Shown: positions 25,051 through 36,200 of the stretch, piece by piece
Layout of the letters: the number at the start of each line of letters is the position of its first letter
Numbering within the stretch: the first letter of the stretch is position 1
From: Cryptomeria japonica
Taxonomy: Eukaryota; Streptophyta; Pinopsida; Cupressales; Cupressaceae
Direction: 5' to 3'
Length of the DNA: 64,000 bases
Assembly (NCBI RefSeq): GCF_030272615.1
Contig: NC_081407.1
Location: 379,028,179-379,092,178 of the forward strand
The notes under the pieces: model-generated
The model's input: only the letters and a program-made list of their open reading frames with translations
What the model was told of the DNA's origin: nothing
Database searches by the model: none
Made by a program: the position numbers and the translations under genes

Positions 25051-25857
25051 CTTTGTTTTTTCTTTGAAGCTATGAAAAGACTAAGTGGAACATCCATGTC
25101 TTCATCATTTCCCCCCTCTGCAGATGTTCCGCCAACTGCTCATGATCTCAATGTATGCTTAGTCCTATACTGAGGACGAGGACACTAAAGCGAAGGGGGG
25201 TCATGGGTTAAATTCAAAAAAAAAAAATTTATTATTGTTACAAGTATTTCATTAATTTAGAGAATATAATTGTTGTGCTCTTTACTTGATGGGGCCACAT
25301 CATTTTGTGTAGCCTCAACCTCAACATGCTGAACACCACAGTCCTCTTCACCTGAGTGGGGAACATCACGTTCTTGAGGTTGTGTACCCAGATCATGCTC
25401 CACTTGCTCACCACCGACTACATGCTCTAAAATATTAACAAGAAAGGTTACATTAATTACTACTCTAATTACAAATTAAGATGTTTAATTGTATTAATAG
25501 CTAAATAAATAAATTTGAATAGCAAATGAATACCTCCACTACTGGGATGCACATTCGGACCTTCATGTGCAAGTGGTGTTTCACAATTAGCATGCTGCAT
25601 TCCAATGACATGCACATTGTTATCATTGCTTGCTTATTTAAAACAAATATAGTCACTTTATGTTGGGACTCAACATCAATTAGATTATTGGTAAAGTATT
25701 CAATTTGAAACAACTTCCATTTACCATGTTTACCTGTGTGATAGATGCACTCGAATGTTATGTATGCCCACTCAATTCTCATAGCCGATCAACCACGACT
25801 GAATAGCCTTGCTGGTAGGCAATTCTCTTGTTATCTTATGTGGGCGCTCTATTGAAT

Positions 25858-26395
25858 TCAGAGCCCTGCATTTTTGCTTGGTAGAGTGAATTTTGCTTGC
25901 ATTGTTTGATTAAAAAAAAAAGGTTTGCAATTTATTAATATTTTGAGACAATATGGGAGTTTACATGAGATACTTACAATTCGTGCAACAAGTTTCATGT
26001 AACCACCAGAGCCGAGTTTGTGTTGCCCATGATTTTCTTTCCTTGGTTGCCTTTGACGTGTCACTCAGTCTATAAAAATTTTGAAATATGTTAGATTATA
26101 TAAATATAAAGAGTAATTAATTAGTACATAATTACATTCTTAATAGTATCCCGTACCTTCTTCTGGCGTCTACTGGTGTATTTCCTTTTTTCCTTTCAAT
26201 TCTCTCCTTGGCATCCAAAATCAGATCCTTCCACTCCCTCTCTCGAATCATGGGGGGACGCTTGTACTTTAAGTTCCTTTCCAAATGGGTCCTGTATTGG
26301 TCCCTCACATACTTTAGATATGTGCCAGCTTTTTCAAGGAGCTTGGTTTTGTCAAAGGTGTCATTTCCAAACCACTCAACCATTTGGTTTGACAA
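25858..26395 (-). pseudogene. CACTA second ORF, Transposase_24-like
   Basis: Two segments in transcription order. At 26,395-26,132 are GTYLKYVRDQYRTHL and REREWKDLILDAKERIERKKGN followed by ARRRYG. At 26,064-25,858 there is GSGGYMKLVARI. The order W..L...K...R...N....R...H..GSGGY is typical of the plant Ptta/En/Spm transposase family that accompanies TNP2. It is probably a separate gene of the element or a downstream exon set. Confidence 0.6.
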
Positions 26396-26699
26396 TTCAT
26401 CTTTTAACCTTTTTTCTTGGTCATTCCACCTTTTAAAGCAAAAACAAACCTATTAGATTCATAAATGAACTGAAGCTACATTTATTACACTTCAAGAAAT
26501 GGATCAAACGAAAAGTATTCTAGCAATGATATGAAATCAAAAGTGGATAAGGGTTAGTTCACATATGATGTACCACCTTTTATGTATGGTGGGCCCAAAT
26601 ATCTACAATGAAATTCCACTAAGATGTTTATAGAAAATATCATTGCCTGCAAAAAATTCATGGGATCAATATTAGTCCAAAATGAGTGATCATAAAGTT

Positions 26700-29610
26700 A
26701 ATTACAATTAGAGTATATATAATAATAATTTTAAAGTGCCTGGAACCTTTTGTATCTTTAAGGGAAGCATTTCTTCGTCACTCACCATGAATGTGGCCTA
26801 CAATGTTCTCATACTAGCAATATGAGAAGATCCAGGAAACGATGCTATGTATCTTTATGGATTTCTTTACATGACAACCATCTACAAGGTATTCAAGATG
26901 CAAAAAAATATATTATATAAGAAGTAAAACAAATCGCAAATATAATATCTATACAATGAACTAAACAAATATCACTACTTACCTCATGTATTTTCCAAGA
27001 TCATATATGACTTGCTTGACATTATTGTCGAAGTCGTCTGGGAAAGATAGAGGTAGAACGTACTACAACAATTATAAAATTATCTTTTCATTTTTTTGTA
27101 ACATAATGAAAAGTACACGTACGCTCAGTACTTAAATACATACTAAAAACACAAGAACATGAATTACCTTAATGAAGGTATGCCAATCATGTGTTTTCAT
27201 CCCTAGCCCAAATTCACTTTTCTTTGATATGAGATTGTTTATGTTCACAGCAAATCCTGTGGGAAATCAAATTTTTTGTATGACTTCTTTTATAGCATTG
27301 CTTTGCTGGTTCGTTAATAACTAAGGAAGCTCACTTATATTAATCTAGTCTCCATGGCTATTTGATTGAATGACATTTATCATTGCATGATTGGAATCTT
27401 GAATGTCACTACATATTTTGACAATTTTTTCTTTGTCACGCCTTCCATCCAATATTTTCCATAATGTCTCTATTATATTCTTTCCAATATGCATACTATC
27501 AAACAAATGAACAATTTGTAACTACTCATAGTAGGGCAACCTACTAAATTGTCGGGGATAACTTTTTATTCCCTTAGGAAGGTGGTCATTTATGCCTTCA
27601 TGACCTTTGTGATCATCAATCACATCATCAATAAATAAAACAAAATAGAAAAGATGTTTTATGACAAACCAATAGATGGAATGGCATTACCTTAACGATG
27701 AATTCTATTATATTCCAACATCCACAGGTGAGGTGTCATTCTTTGTGGCTTTGATGTATTCTCTTCTTTCCCATTGAAAAGATGTTTTTCCGTATTTTGC
27801 TACTTATGATTTTTGTGGAGGAAGTTCCTATACTCATCAAACACCTGCTTTCCTAAACTTTTTGAATGATGAGATTTCATCTTTGGACCACAAACAGGGC
27901 ATGCAAATTTTCCCTTTGTTTGAAGACCTACAAGATAATGTATAATTGGATTAAATATGATAATTTTTTGAATTATAATGTTCATGCACAACTTAAACAC
28001 TATAACATACCACAAAAATGTGTTAGCCCCGGGGCATCGTGTATTGTCCATAGAAGCATCGCATGGAATTGAAATTGTCTTTTTCCTATTGGTCTAGAGA
28101 TGTCATACATAGTGACACCATTCCATAGCTCCAGCAACTCGTCAATAAGAGACTCGATATATACATTCATATCTTTAACTTGGTACTTACCTAATCGAAT
28201 GAACAAAAACATTACATAATTATTATGACCATTTTATTGCAATATTTATAATTAAATTTAGACGACTATATTTAAATGATAAAATACCTGGAACAATCAT
28301 TGCCAACATTATGTGCTCCCTCTTTATTGACATCCATGGAGGAATGTTATTGTTGATAACAAAAATAGGCCACACTGAGTAAACAGATCTCATCTCTCCA
28401 AATGGATTGACACCGTCCATTGCCAATGAAATCCTGAGATTATGAGGTTCTTCTTTAAAGTGTGGCCACTTTTCCTCTATGTCCATAAATGCTGAACCAT
28501 CCACAGGAATTTGAATAATGTCATCTCGACTTCTATTGCATGCATGGTAATCCATAAATTGTGCCAAGCTAGTGCACTTGAATAATCGTTGCATACGGGG
28601 AATAATGGGAATATAGCGAAGAACCTTGCAAGGAACCCTTTTTGTTATTTGATCTATTCGATATCTACTTATATGACATTCAGCGCATTCAGTTCAAAAT
28701 TCATGTTGTTTGTGATATATAATATGATCATTGGGACATGCATCTATTGCTTGATACTCCATTCCAATATCTTTCATAACGGCAGATAATTCTTGGTATG
28801 AGCGAGGTAGAATATTTGATGGTGGTAACAAAAACTCACCTATCAATCTACAACAACAAAATATAATTTGTTATAATAAAGAATATTAATGGTACAACAT
28901 GATTCATAGTTTACTATGACATATATGACATGCCTTAACATATGTGACATTGTTATGTTGGATAAACCATACATAACCTTCAAGTTCACAAACAACAATA
29001 CATCGGAGAGAAGAGTTGCCTGCGAGCCTTCATAAAGGGACTCAGATGCCTTCTCAAGTAGAGGGACATCATGAACAACATCAAGGTCATCTTCATCATC
29101 ATGATCAGTTGCGCGAGTACTAAATGAGTCATGGATCAATGTATTTGTACCATCATCTTCAATTGTGTTTGCTGGCTCATGATCATCATCTTCCATGGGA
29201 TCATTATCTTCAGCTTCGATATTCACACCTCCATGTTCGTCCACTTCAAAAACCATATTCTCAGGGTTGTGTTGATCCATACCATGTGCTCCGAGGTGCT
29301 CGACCTATATAAAATTGATATACATAAATAAACCGTGATCATGATCTCATCATCACGTGATTTATTATGTATATAAATTGTCAGAATGATATAATGAAAA
29401 ACTTACCAATGGATGATAATCATGTCCACCTTTAATGTGACCATGTGGCCTACAATGTTTCTTTGTTGTTTTGATTAGAAGTCTTCTAGTCTTTAACCCC
29501 TTACAAATTTTGCACGGACAATAACATTTTCCATCACCTTTTCTTTTCAAGTTAGACCACAATCTAGCAATTGTCTCCTTATTTTGTTGTTCGTTGATAT
29601 TGTCTGACAT
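26700..29610 (-). pseudogene. TNP2-type CACTA transposase
   Basis: The start at 29,610 gives an N-terminal zinc-type segment, CYCPCKICKG, followed by basic residues and an HGHIKGGHDYHPL stretch. An acidic linker follows (29,280-28,990). The transposase core contains MQRLFKCTSLAQFMDYHA, EEPHNLRISLAMDGVNPFG, NNIPPWMSIKREHIMLAMIVPG (28,594-28,270), then YIESLIDELLELW and AMLLWTIHDAPGL (28,160-28,010), TKGKFACPVCG (near 27,890), LFDSMHIGKNIIETLW (near 27,490), GLGMKTHDWHTFIK (near 27,190) and YVLPLSFPDDFDNNVKQVIYDL (near 27,030). These match TNP2 in order. Introns separate some blocks. Others are broken, so it is probably inactive. Confidence 0.82.
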
Positions 29611-29661
29611 GGTCTTTCTTCACAGGCAAGAAAATATAAATTATTGTCTGACATGGTCTTT
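29599..29661. repeat. 19-bp direct repeat at the TNP2 start
   Basis: ATTGTCTGACATGGTCTTT occurs at 29,599-29,617 and again at 29,643-29,661, 44 bases apart. The copies include the predicted start codon of the transposase on the minus strand, so the start context is duplicated. Confidence 0.9.
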
Positions 29662-31120
29662 CCCTCGGGAGCTGGCAAATGTTGCTTCCATACTTTAATT
29701 CTATTTTCTCAAAGGACAATCCTAAAAATCCATGCATTGCAAACAACTTTTTACACCTTTGTTGGTTGTGGTGGCATCATAGAGAGTTTACATCAATAAA
29801 TGAAGAACATGCCAATGCTTTAATGCAGCAGTAGAAGTCTGTCTCTTATTCAATATCTCTAGTGAAACCCCCATGTTCTTTTGTTGGAGTAGAATTTGTT
29901 ATATTCTAGAAAGGGTCTTGTCCTTTGTTGATGGGATATTCATCTACCTCAAGAAATAACTGTTCTTATCTCCAACAAGAAGTGGAACTAAATGAAGATC
30001 TAGCACCATGAAATTAATCCTCAAAAGGATTACTATAGTTAGTTTTGGTAGATAATGATATGGGTAAAATACTAATGTGGCTTTACGAAACATTATGTAC
30101 TAGCTTAGCATACTCTAACAACTTTGTGTGCGACATGCTACATCCAATTAAGTCTCCATCGATATCTCTATTGTGTTTATGGATTGGGATTCAATGTACT
30201 CTTTTTATACATAGATTTTACTTTCAACTGAGGAGGTTTGTATGTACTTACTTGTCTTTCGATTGTATCCCTATTTCAAGAATTTCTTCTATCAACAAAT
30301 CATTTGTTGTAAGTTGTACAAGTGGAAGCTTGAACATGCCTTCCATGCTAGCCTTGTTGATATGTTCAACACCATCTTGTGCAACAAATCTTTAGAACTC
30401 CATTTTTTCAAATTGAAGAGTGAGTAGTAGGGACAATCTAGGACACTTACAGAGGTTTTGCAAGAGAGATAAATAGACCTAAATATTATGGCTTAATAAT
30501 GATCAATAGGTAAATAGATAAGAAACTCTCAATATCAAAATGACTTTCTCAATTGTCTTTACTAGAAATGGATAGATCTGCTAATAATGGCTTTATGACT
30601 GTATGTCAACTTTAGACTCAATCTAAGAAGAGCTATAACTAATATGTGATATCTAGATTTATGATCTCTATAATATAACAATCCCATAATTATGTTTCCA
30701 CGCATCTATACCACAACACAAACATCATGCTAGTGTTCAGCCATAGCAATTGATATCCTAATTATAGAATGTGAAATATGCACATAACTATGAATAAAGA
30801 TTAAGAAAAACAAAGAAAGATGCTTATTGCAAACATAAATGACTAATGGACAAGAATTGAATTCATTGTATATAGTTTTGAATATCAAATTCACTTATTT
30901 GTGTGCATTTAGTAACTCATGTACTTGTGGCCAACCATTTATCTCTTTCATATATTAAACACTTATTAATAACATTAAATGGCTGAGTAATTATGTTTTA
31001 GTTGAAATTGAAAATAAAATATTTTATTTCAGGATAGCTCACACTATTCCCTATCATATTTTAGACTCTCGGTTTTGTTAGTAGTGGTTTGATGTCTTTG
31101 GAGTTGATCATTGCATTTCT
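29662..31120. other. Spacer, no gene recognised
   Basis: AT-rich sequence. A plus-strand frame at 30,045-30,395 and the opposite strand near 30,250-30,400 (INKASMEGMFKLPLVQL-like) look faintly coding, but no family is recognisable. It may include the 5' part of the CACTA element. Confidence 0.4.
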
Positions 31121-31123
31121 TTA

Positions 31124-31864
31124 GTTACGTTTGCCAGCCTACTCCTAGCCTGTGCCAAAATGGAAGCTTTGGAACAGGGTATGGACATCCATCAAAGCAT
31201 AAAAGATAGAGGAATTTTGTCAGATGTAGTTGCAACTGCACAAAATGGATTTGTTGAGAAGGCTTTAGAAAATTTCAAGCAAATGCAATCGGCAGGTGTA
31301 AAGCCAAATTCCACGACCATTGCTACTATCCTCCCTGCCTGTGCCAAAATGGGAGATTTGGAACAGGGTATGGACATTCATCGGAGCATAAAGGATAGAG
31401 AAATTTTATCAGATGTTGTAGTTGTAACTGCCTTGGTAGACATGTATGCAAAATGTGGAAGCATAGACAAGGCACGTGAACTATTTGATAGAATGCCATA
31501 AAGAAATGTTGTCTCATGGACTGCAACGATTGCTGGATATGCACAAAATGGATTTGTCGAAAAGGCTTTAGACACTTTCAAGCAAATGAAATTGGAAGGC
31601 ATAAAGCCAAATTCTACAACCTTTGCCAGCATCCTCCCTGCTTGTGCAAAAATGGGAGCTTTGGAACAGGGTATGGACATCCATCAAAGCATAACGGATA
31701 GAGGAATTTTGTTAGGTGTTGTACTTGCAAATGCCCTGCTTGACGTGAATGCAAAATGTGGAAACATGGACAAGGCTCGTGAATTGTTTGATACGATGCC
31801 ACAAAGAGATGTGATCTCATGTGAACAATCAACACGTGCATATACGGGAGGAAGGGATTGCTGA
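31124..31864 (+). pseudogene. PPR protein fragment (PLS type), broken
   Basis: A fragment of a pentatricopeptide repeat protein, an organelle RNA-binding factor family. Successive repeats read LACAKMEALEQGMDIHQSI, then AQNGFVEKALENFKQMQ, GVKPNSTTIATILPACAKMG, ALVDMYAKCGSIDKARELF, VVSWTATIAGYAQNG and so on, the P-L-S pattern. One stop lies at 31,499-31,501 (TAA where CAA, as in MPQRNV, is expected). The first repeat block is shortened: SDVV joins directly to ATAQNG, so about 40 residues are lost. There is no start, no E/DYW end and no transit peptide. It is a decayed copy of a larger gene. Confidence 0.85.
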
Positions 31865-31869
31865 TACAA

Positions 31870-32320
31870 AATTGAATGCTTACTCCTCAATCACAGTTCT
31901 ATGGTTTTACGAGATTAAACTAGGACAATTAACCACCACATGTATATTTTTTGCAACATGAAATTAAAAACTAGGGCAATTTGAATCTACCTCCTGCGTG
32001 GGATTGCCTTCGACGTGGGTTTGATGTTCTTGGGGGTTGAAGTCGCCACGGATGCCTACGAGGGATTGCAATTCACAAATGAATTCCCCACCTCTTTTTT
32101 AATTTTGTAATGGCCATTGTCATCGGAATTACGACGAACTCAAGCAATTTTTGAATAAAAGAAAATTCTCATATCTAATGCCTTCTTCGTCGAAACCAAA
32201 TGGGTAATTTCCGTCAGAATTACGACAAATGAGGGCATTTTTTCAAAAAAAAATCAAATTTGGCCACAATATACCTTCTCCGTCGAAAACCTCAATCGGA
32301 AATCTAGTCCAAATGTATTA
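31870..32320. other. Spacer with a degenerate tandem repeat
   Basis: No gene was seen. Two diverged copies of a roughly 91-base unit lie at about 32,119-32,198 and 32,210-32,290. Each begins with a GAATTACGAC motif and ends with CGTCGAAA. Confidence 0.5.
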
Positions 32321-32331
32321 GTGTGGGGAGA

Positions 32332-33220
32332 CAAGGATTTGGCTCGGTGATCAAAGGATCTCTACTAGATGGTACAGTGGTTGCTGTAAAGAAAATAAAG
32401 TGTTCACGATAAGATGAAAAGCAATTCCGAGCAGAAATTAGTTCTCTTGGCAACATACAACATGTCAATTTGGTCAGACTACGAGGGTTTGTACAGAAGG
32501 ATCAAGACGATTACTGGTTTATGATTACATGCCCAAGGGTTCTCTGAATTCTATACTGTTCACCGGTAGTTCCAAAAGTAAACGGAAGGTAGTCGACTGG
32601 AAGACCCGATTTGAGATCGCACTAGGCACTGCAAGAGGGTTACTTTATCTCCATGAAGAATGTCGAGATCACATCATTCACTGCGATGTTAAGCCGGAAA
32701 GCATTCTGCTGGATGGTGATTTGTCACCTAATTTGGTCGATTTTTGGCTAGCAAAGCTTGTGGGTAGAGATTTTAGTCATGTGCCGACCACTACAAGGGG
32801 AACGAGAGGATACTTGGCTCCAGAGTGGATCTCCGGTCTTCCCATCACTCCCAAGGTTGACGTCTACAGTTTTGGTACGACACTCTTGGAAATCATTTCG
32901 GGGCGAAGAAATCTGGACTTAAAAGTGCAAGATTCAAGTTTGTTTTACTTTCCCCCATGGCTTGCAACTCAAATTCAGCAGGGGAACACAATGAACATTG
33001 TGGAGGAGGGTGTTGCAGAGGAGGCAAACATGGAAGAGGTGAGAAGTTTATGTGTTGTAGCCTTGTTATGCATTCAAGAGGACGAGGAAGTGAGGCCTAG
33101 CATGATGCAAGTGGTGCAGATGCTAGAAGGGAAGATGGAGCCTCAAACTCCGTAGGTTATGGACAGGCCAGTGGACCAAAGCGACACAAGCAGCATCACC
33201 TATAGCCATGTTACCAGTTA
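32332..33220 (+). pseudogene. Truncated G-type lectin receptor kinase, kinase domain only
   Basis: A 5'-truncated relative of the receptor kinase at 43,213-45,550. It begins inside the glycine-rich loop (GFGSVIKGSL, about 32,335) and continues with VVAVKK, FRAEISSLGNIQHVNLVRL, then in another frame (32,529-33,155) the rest of the kinase. The catalytic loop reads HCDVKPES where HxDxKPEN is expected. The DFG motif reads DFW (LVDFWLAKL). An in-frame stop lies after KCSR (TAA near 32,410), and a frame change follows near 32,500. Loss of Asn in the catalytic loop and Gly in DFG implies no kinase activity. The ectodomain and membrane segment are absent. Similarity to the intact paralogue continues past the stop codon. 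Confidence 0.9.
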
Positions 33221-36200
33221 GAATATTGTAAGCGGTTGGTTAGTGCATTGTAAAATGTAGAGGAAGGTTATTTAAGCTCAAATTTTAGTTAAGATAGCTA
33301 TACCTCGTATACCTATTTCAATATAAAAAAGCTAGTGAACATTAGGGCATATTAAGTGTGCGTTCAGCTCACTGTTTGGACCTTTGCGTTAAATTTGTAT
33401 TTCATGTGGAAGAAGTGATGGTAACTTAGGGATAGATAACTAATTTTGTTCCTCTCATCAATGGATGTAGGTATTGCTCTTTATTGTAAGTTTTGGATGT
33501 CCTAATGATAAGGTTAAATGTTTAAAGTGATTTTTCAATCTATATATTTTTTTAAACTCTTTCATTAGTGGTTGATTTGATAGGAGGATTGAGAATTTTG
33601 GAGGTTCTTATTTCATGTAAAATAATCATGTAGTTATTTCAGCTGTTTAAAAATGTTACCACTTTAAAGTTTTTTTAGATTATAGTCCATTTTGTATGTA
33701 CTAGATAAGGTTTATCATAACCGAACTTAGCATCTATTTAGAGTTTTGTCTTCAACATTTTATCATTTACGAAAGTCAAAATTAAATCGAATGAATATTA
33801 TTTTTTATATGTTATAAGTTATTTTATTTGTATATAACTTAAATTTATAAAAAAAATCATATTTTACTTTTATTAATAGATTTTCTTTATTTTAAGTGGA
33901 TACGTGACTTACTTCCAAGATAGATGTGGAATGAATGAATTGTATGATCTATGCTCATTTTCTTCCATATTTCTATTAACATTTTACACTTTCAATATTA
34001 TTGCAATGTCCCTTGCTTTGATTGAAAGTTTCTATTGTTATTCAAAAAATGAATTACAAGAAATTTTTAAATCACACATGCATGAAAAACATGCATAAAC
34101 AAGTCACGTTTAACATTCCACTCTTTTAATTTTGCCACAACTTTGAGTTTCTATTACATACTCCCTTCTAGAAGACAGAGACTATTAATGATCATACACG
34201 TTATATTTTTGGTATTCGTAAATGTCTATATGAAACAATCTCCTTTCTTGAGATTCTTGTGAACAAGATTATTGTTTAAGGGAACCTTTTCAACTTATGT
34301 CATTTTGTAGAAGGTTCTTTAACCTATGATATTTTTCGATTTAGCACATTTGTTGACGCTAGAATCCATTTATCAGTCAACCATACTACTTTATCTTCAC
34401 TCAAATTAATCTTAATTCTCAAATCAAGATTGCTTGGGTGACCTGGACCTAGTTAAAGACTACTTATTCAAATATTTTTTGTTCACATCTTGCTCCATGG
34501 AAGTCACCTTCAGAGAGTCGCGTATAATAAGAATCGAGTCTGCTTATAGACAAATTGCCTTGCTGAGATGTACTAGCAAAGACAAAATAAGTGCAAATCG
34601 TAGGTTAAATCGCTTGCATGGGATTTAGCAAATCGATGGTATACTTCTCTTTATGCTCACAATCTTATGTATCGCCCTCCACAATGAATGAAAATAACAT
34701 GCAAAAGAAATTTTGTATCCTATATGAGGATTTTCCCCTGCAATAAAGAAGTCATTGCCTTTCACATTCTTCTGGATGAAGATGTTTGACCTCTACACAG
34801 TTGATTTGCCTTTTCAATGAATAAAAAACCTCACACATGTTTTTTTGGCAGTCTTTTACACATCATAGTGCAAGAGGCATCCTCAATCTCAAAGACTTAG
34901 TTTCAACATATTTATTGGTGGAAGAACTCAAGCGAGTTGCAAATTTGACACAAGGACTTCGATTAAGAAATATAACTCTCCCAACAAAATTTTGATTCCT
35001 CTTGGATGCCTCATTAAAGAAATGATAGCAAGCATCATGGGACAATGGGGTTTGAATTGAAAATGACACCATTCCTAGCATTTACGACTCCCACAAAAAG
35101 ATAAATGGAATTGCACAAATATATTATTAAATTTAAATATAATATTGCTAAAATTGATCAAAAATCATTAAACAATAGAAATACAAATACATTAATGTCA
35201 AGTGCACAAATTTCCACACTAAGCTTATTTTACTCATATCTCAAGTGCAGAACTTTGATGGATTCTTGCAAAGTGTTGGACCACATGAAATAACGACAGT
35301 GTCTCATGGAATATGACTATCATTGTGTTTAGAAGGTATGTGTTTTTCTCTCAAGGTAATCACACAAACACATATAGAACAATGACAGATAAACACACTT
35401 TGTAGACATAGATGATTGAGATAAATTTAATTGTCTTGCATCATTAAAAATATCTATTAATTATAGATCATAAATACACTAGATATAATAAATAAATTGA
35501 AATCATCATATAACTTTATTTATAAACAAACATTCCTCACTAATAATACTAAAGAATAAAATTAATTACATGATCGATCCATCTTGCCTATAAAATATCA
35601 TGTTGAATTCAAGGTTGAAAAATGATAATATTAATTTTTTTCAATATGTCTTTCATTGTGGATTAAAACCATTTCACAACCCTATTTGTGATAAACAGAA
35701 CATTTCAAATTACTGATGTTATGATCAACTAAATTCCCTAATAGGAAGTGATGTTGATGGATGAGGTAACTCTTATTTGCAATTGACTATACTTAGAACT
35801 TGAAGAATGTATTGCCAAAAATATAAGAATAAACTTGTATTTGTATTCAATATTGTACTTCATTAGTGTAGAGTACAAGGTAAAGTATGTGTTGTACAAC
35901 CTTCATTGTAGGTAGATAAAATGAATTACTTTGGTCAAACATATAAACACAATTTGAATCATGTTTCACCATTCAATGAAGGAATTCATCTACAAATAAA
36001 ATTTCACAAGATATAATTTATTTAAGATTTATCTTTTTAGATGTTTTTTTTAATGAGTTTCATAGTAAATGTACTCTACTTTGTGTGGTGTGCTTCATGA
36101 CATGATCTTCTCATTTTTTTAGTGATAAATTGTGTTCTTTATAGCGTATTGGTGGAATGTGGTAGTATTGGCATGGCTATTTAACCATTGAAGAGCTTCG

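Larger units (their letters stand above)
25050..29617 (-). mobile_element. CACTA (En/Spm) DNA transposon, coding region
   Basis: A minus-strand CACTA-type element identified from its transposase. A TNP2-type transposase runs from 29,610 to about 26,700, and a second region resembling the Ptta/En/Spm plant transposase family (Transposase_24) follows at 26,395-25,858. A helical, basic tail continues to about 25,060. Introns are expected in this family and would explain part of the fragmentation, but stops also occur inside conserved blocks. I could not locate the terminal inverted repeats (CACTA...TAGTG), so the limits given are those of coding evidence only. Confidence 0.8.

Noticed and set aside
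30045-30427. Plus-strand ORF that could be a host exon
   Set aside because: No domain, and the opposite strand looks equally coding-like, so neither is supported.
33902-34109. Possible 208-bp MITE with 9-bp terminal inverted repeats (ACGTGACTT / AAGTCACGT)
   Set aside because: A 9-bp inverted match over this distance can arise by chance, and no target duplication was seen.
34434-35081. Short frames that might be a copia fragment
   Set aside because: No recognisable RT, integrase or gag motif; composition fits chance.
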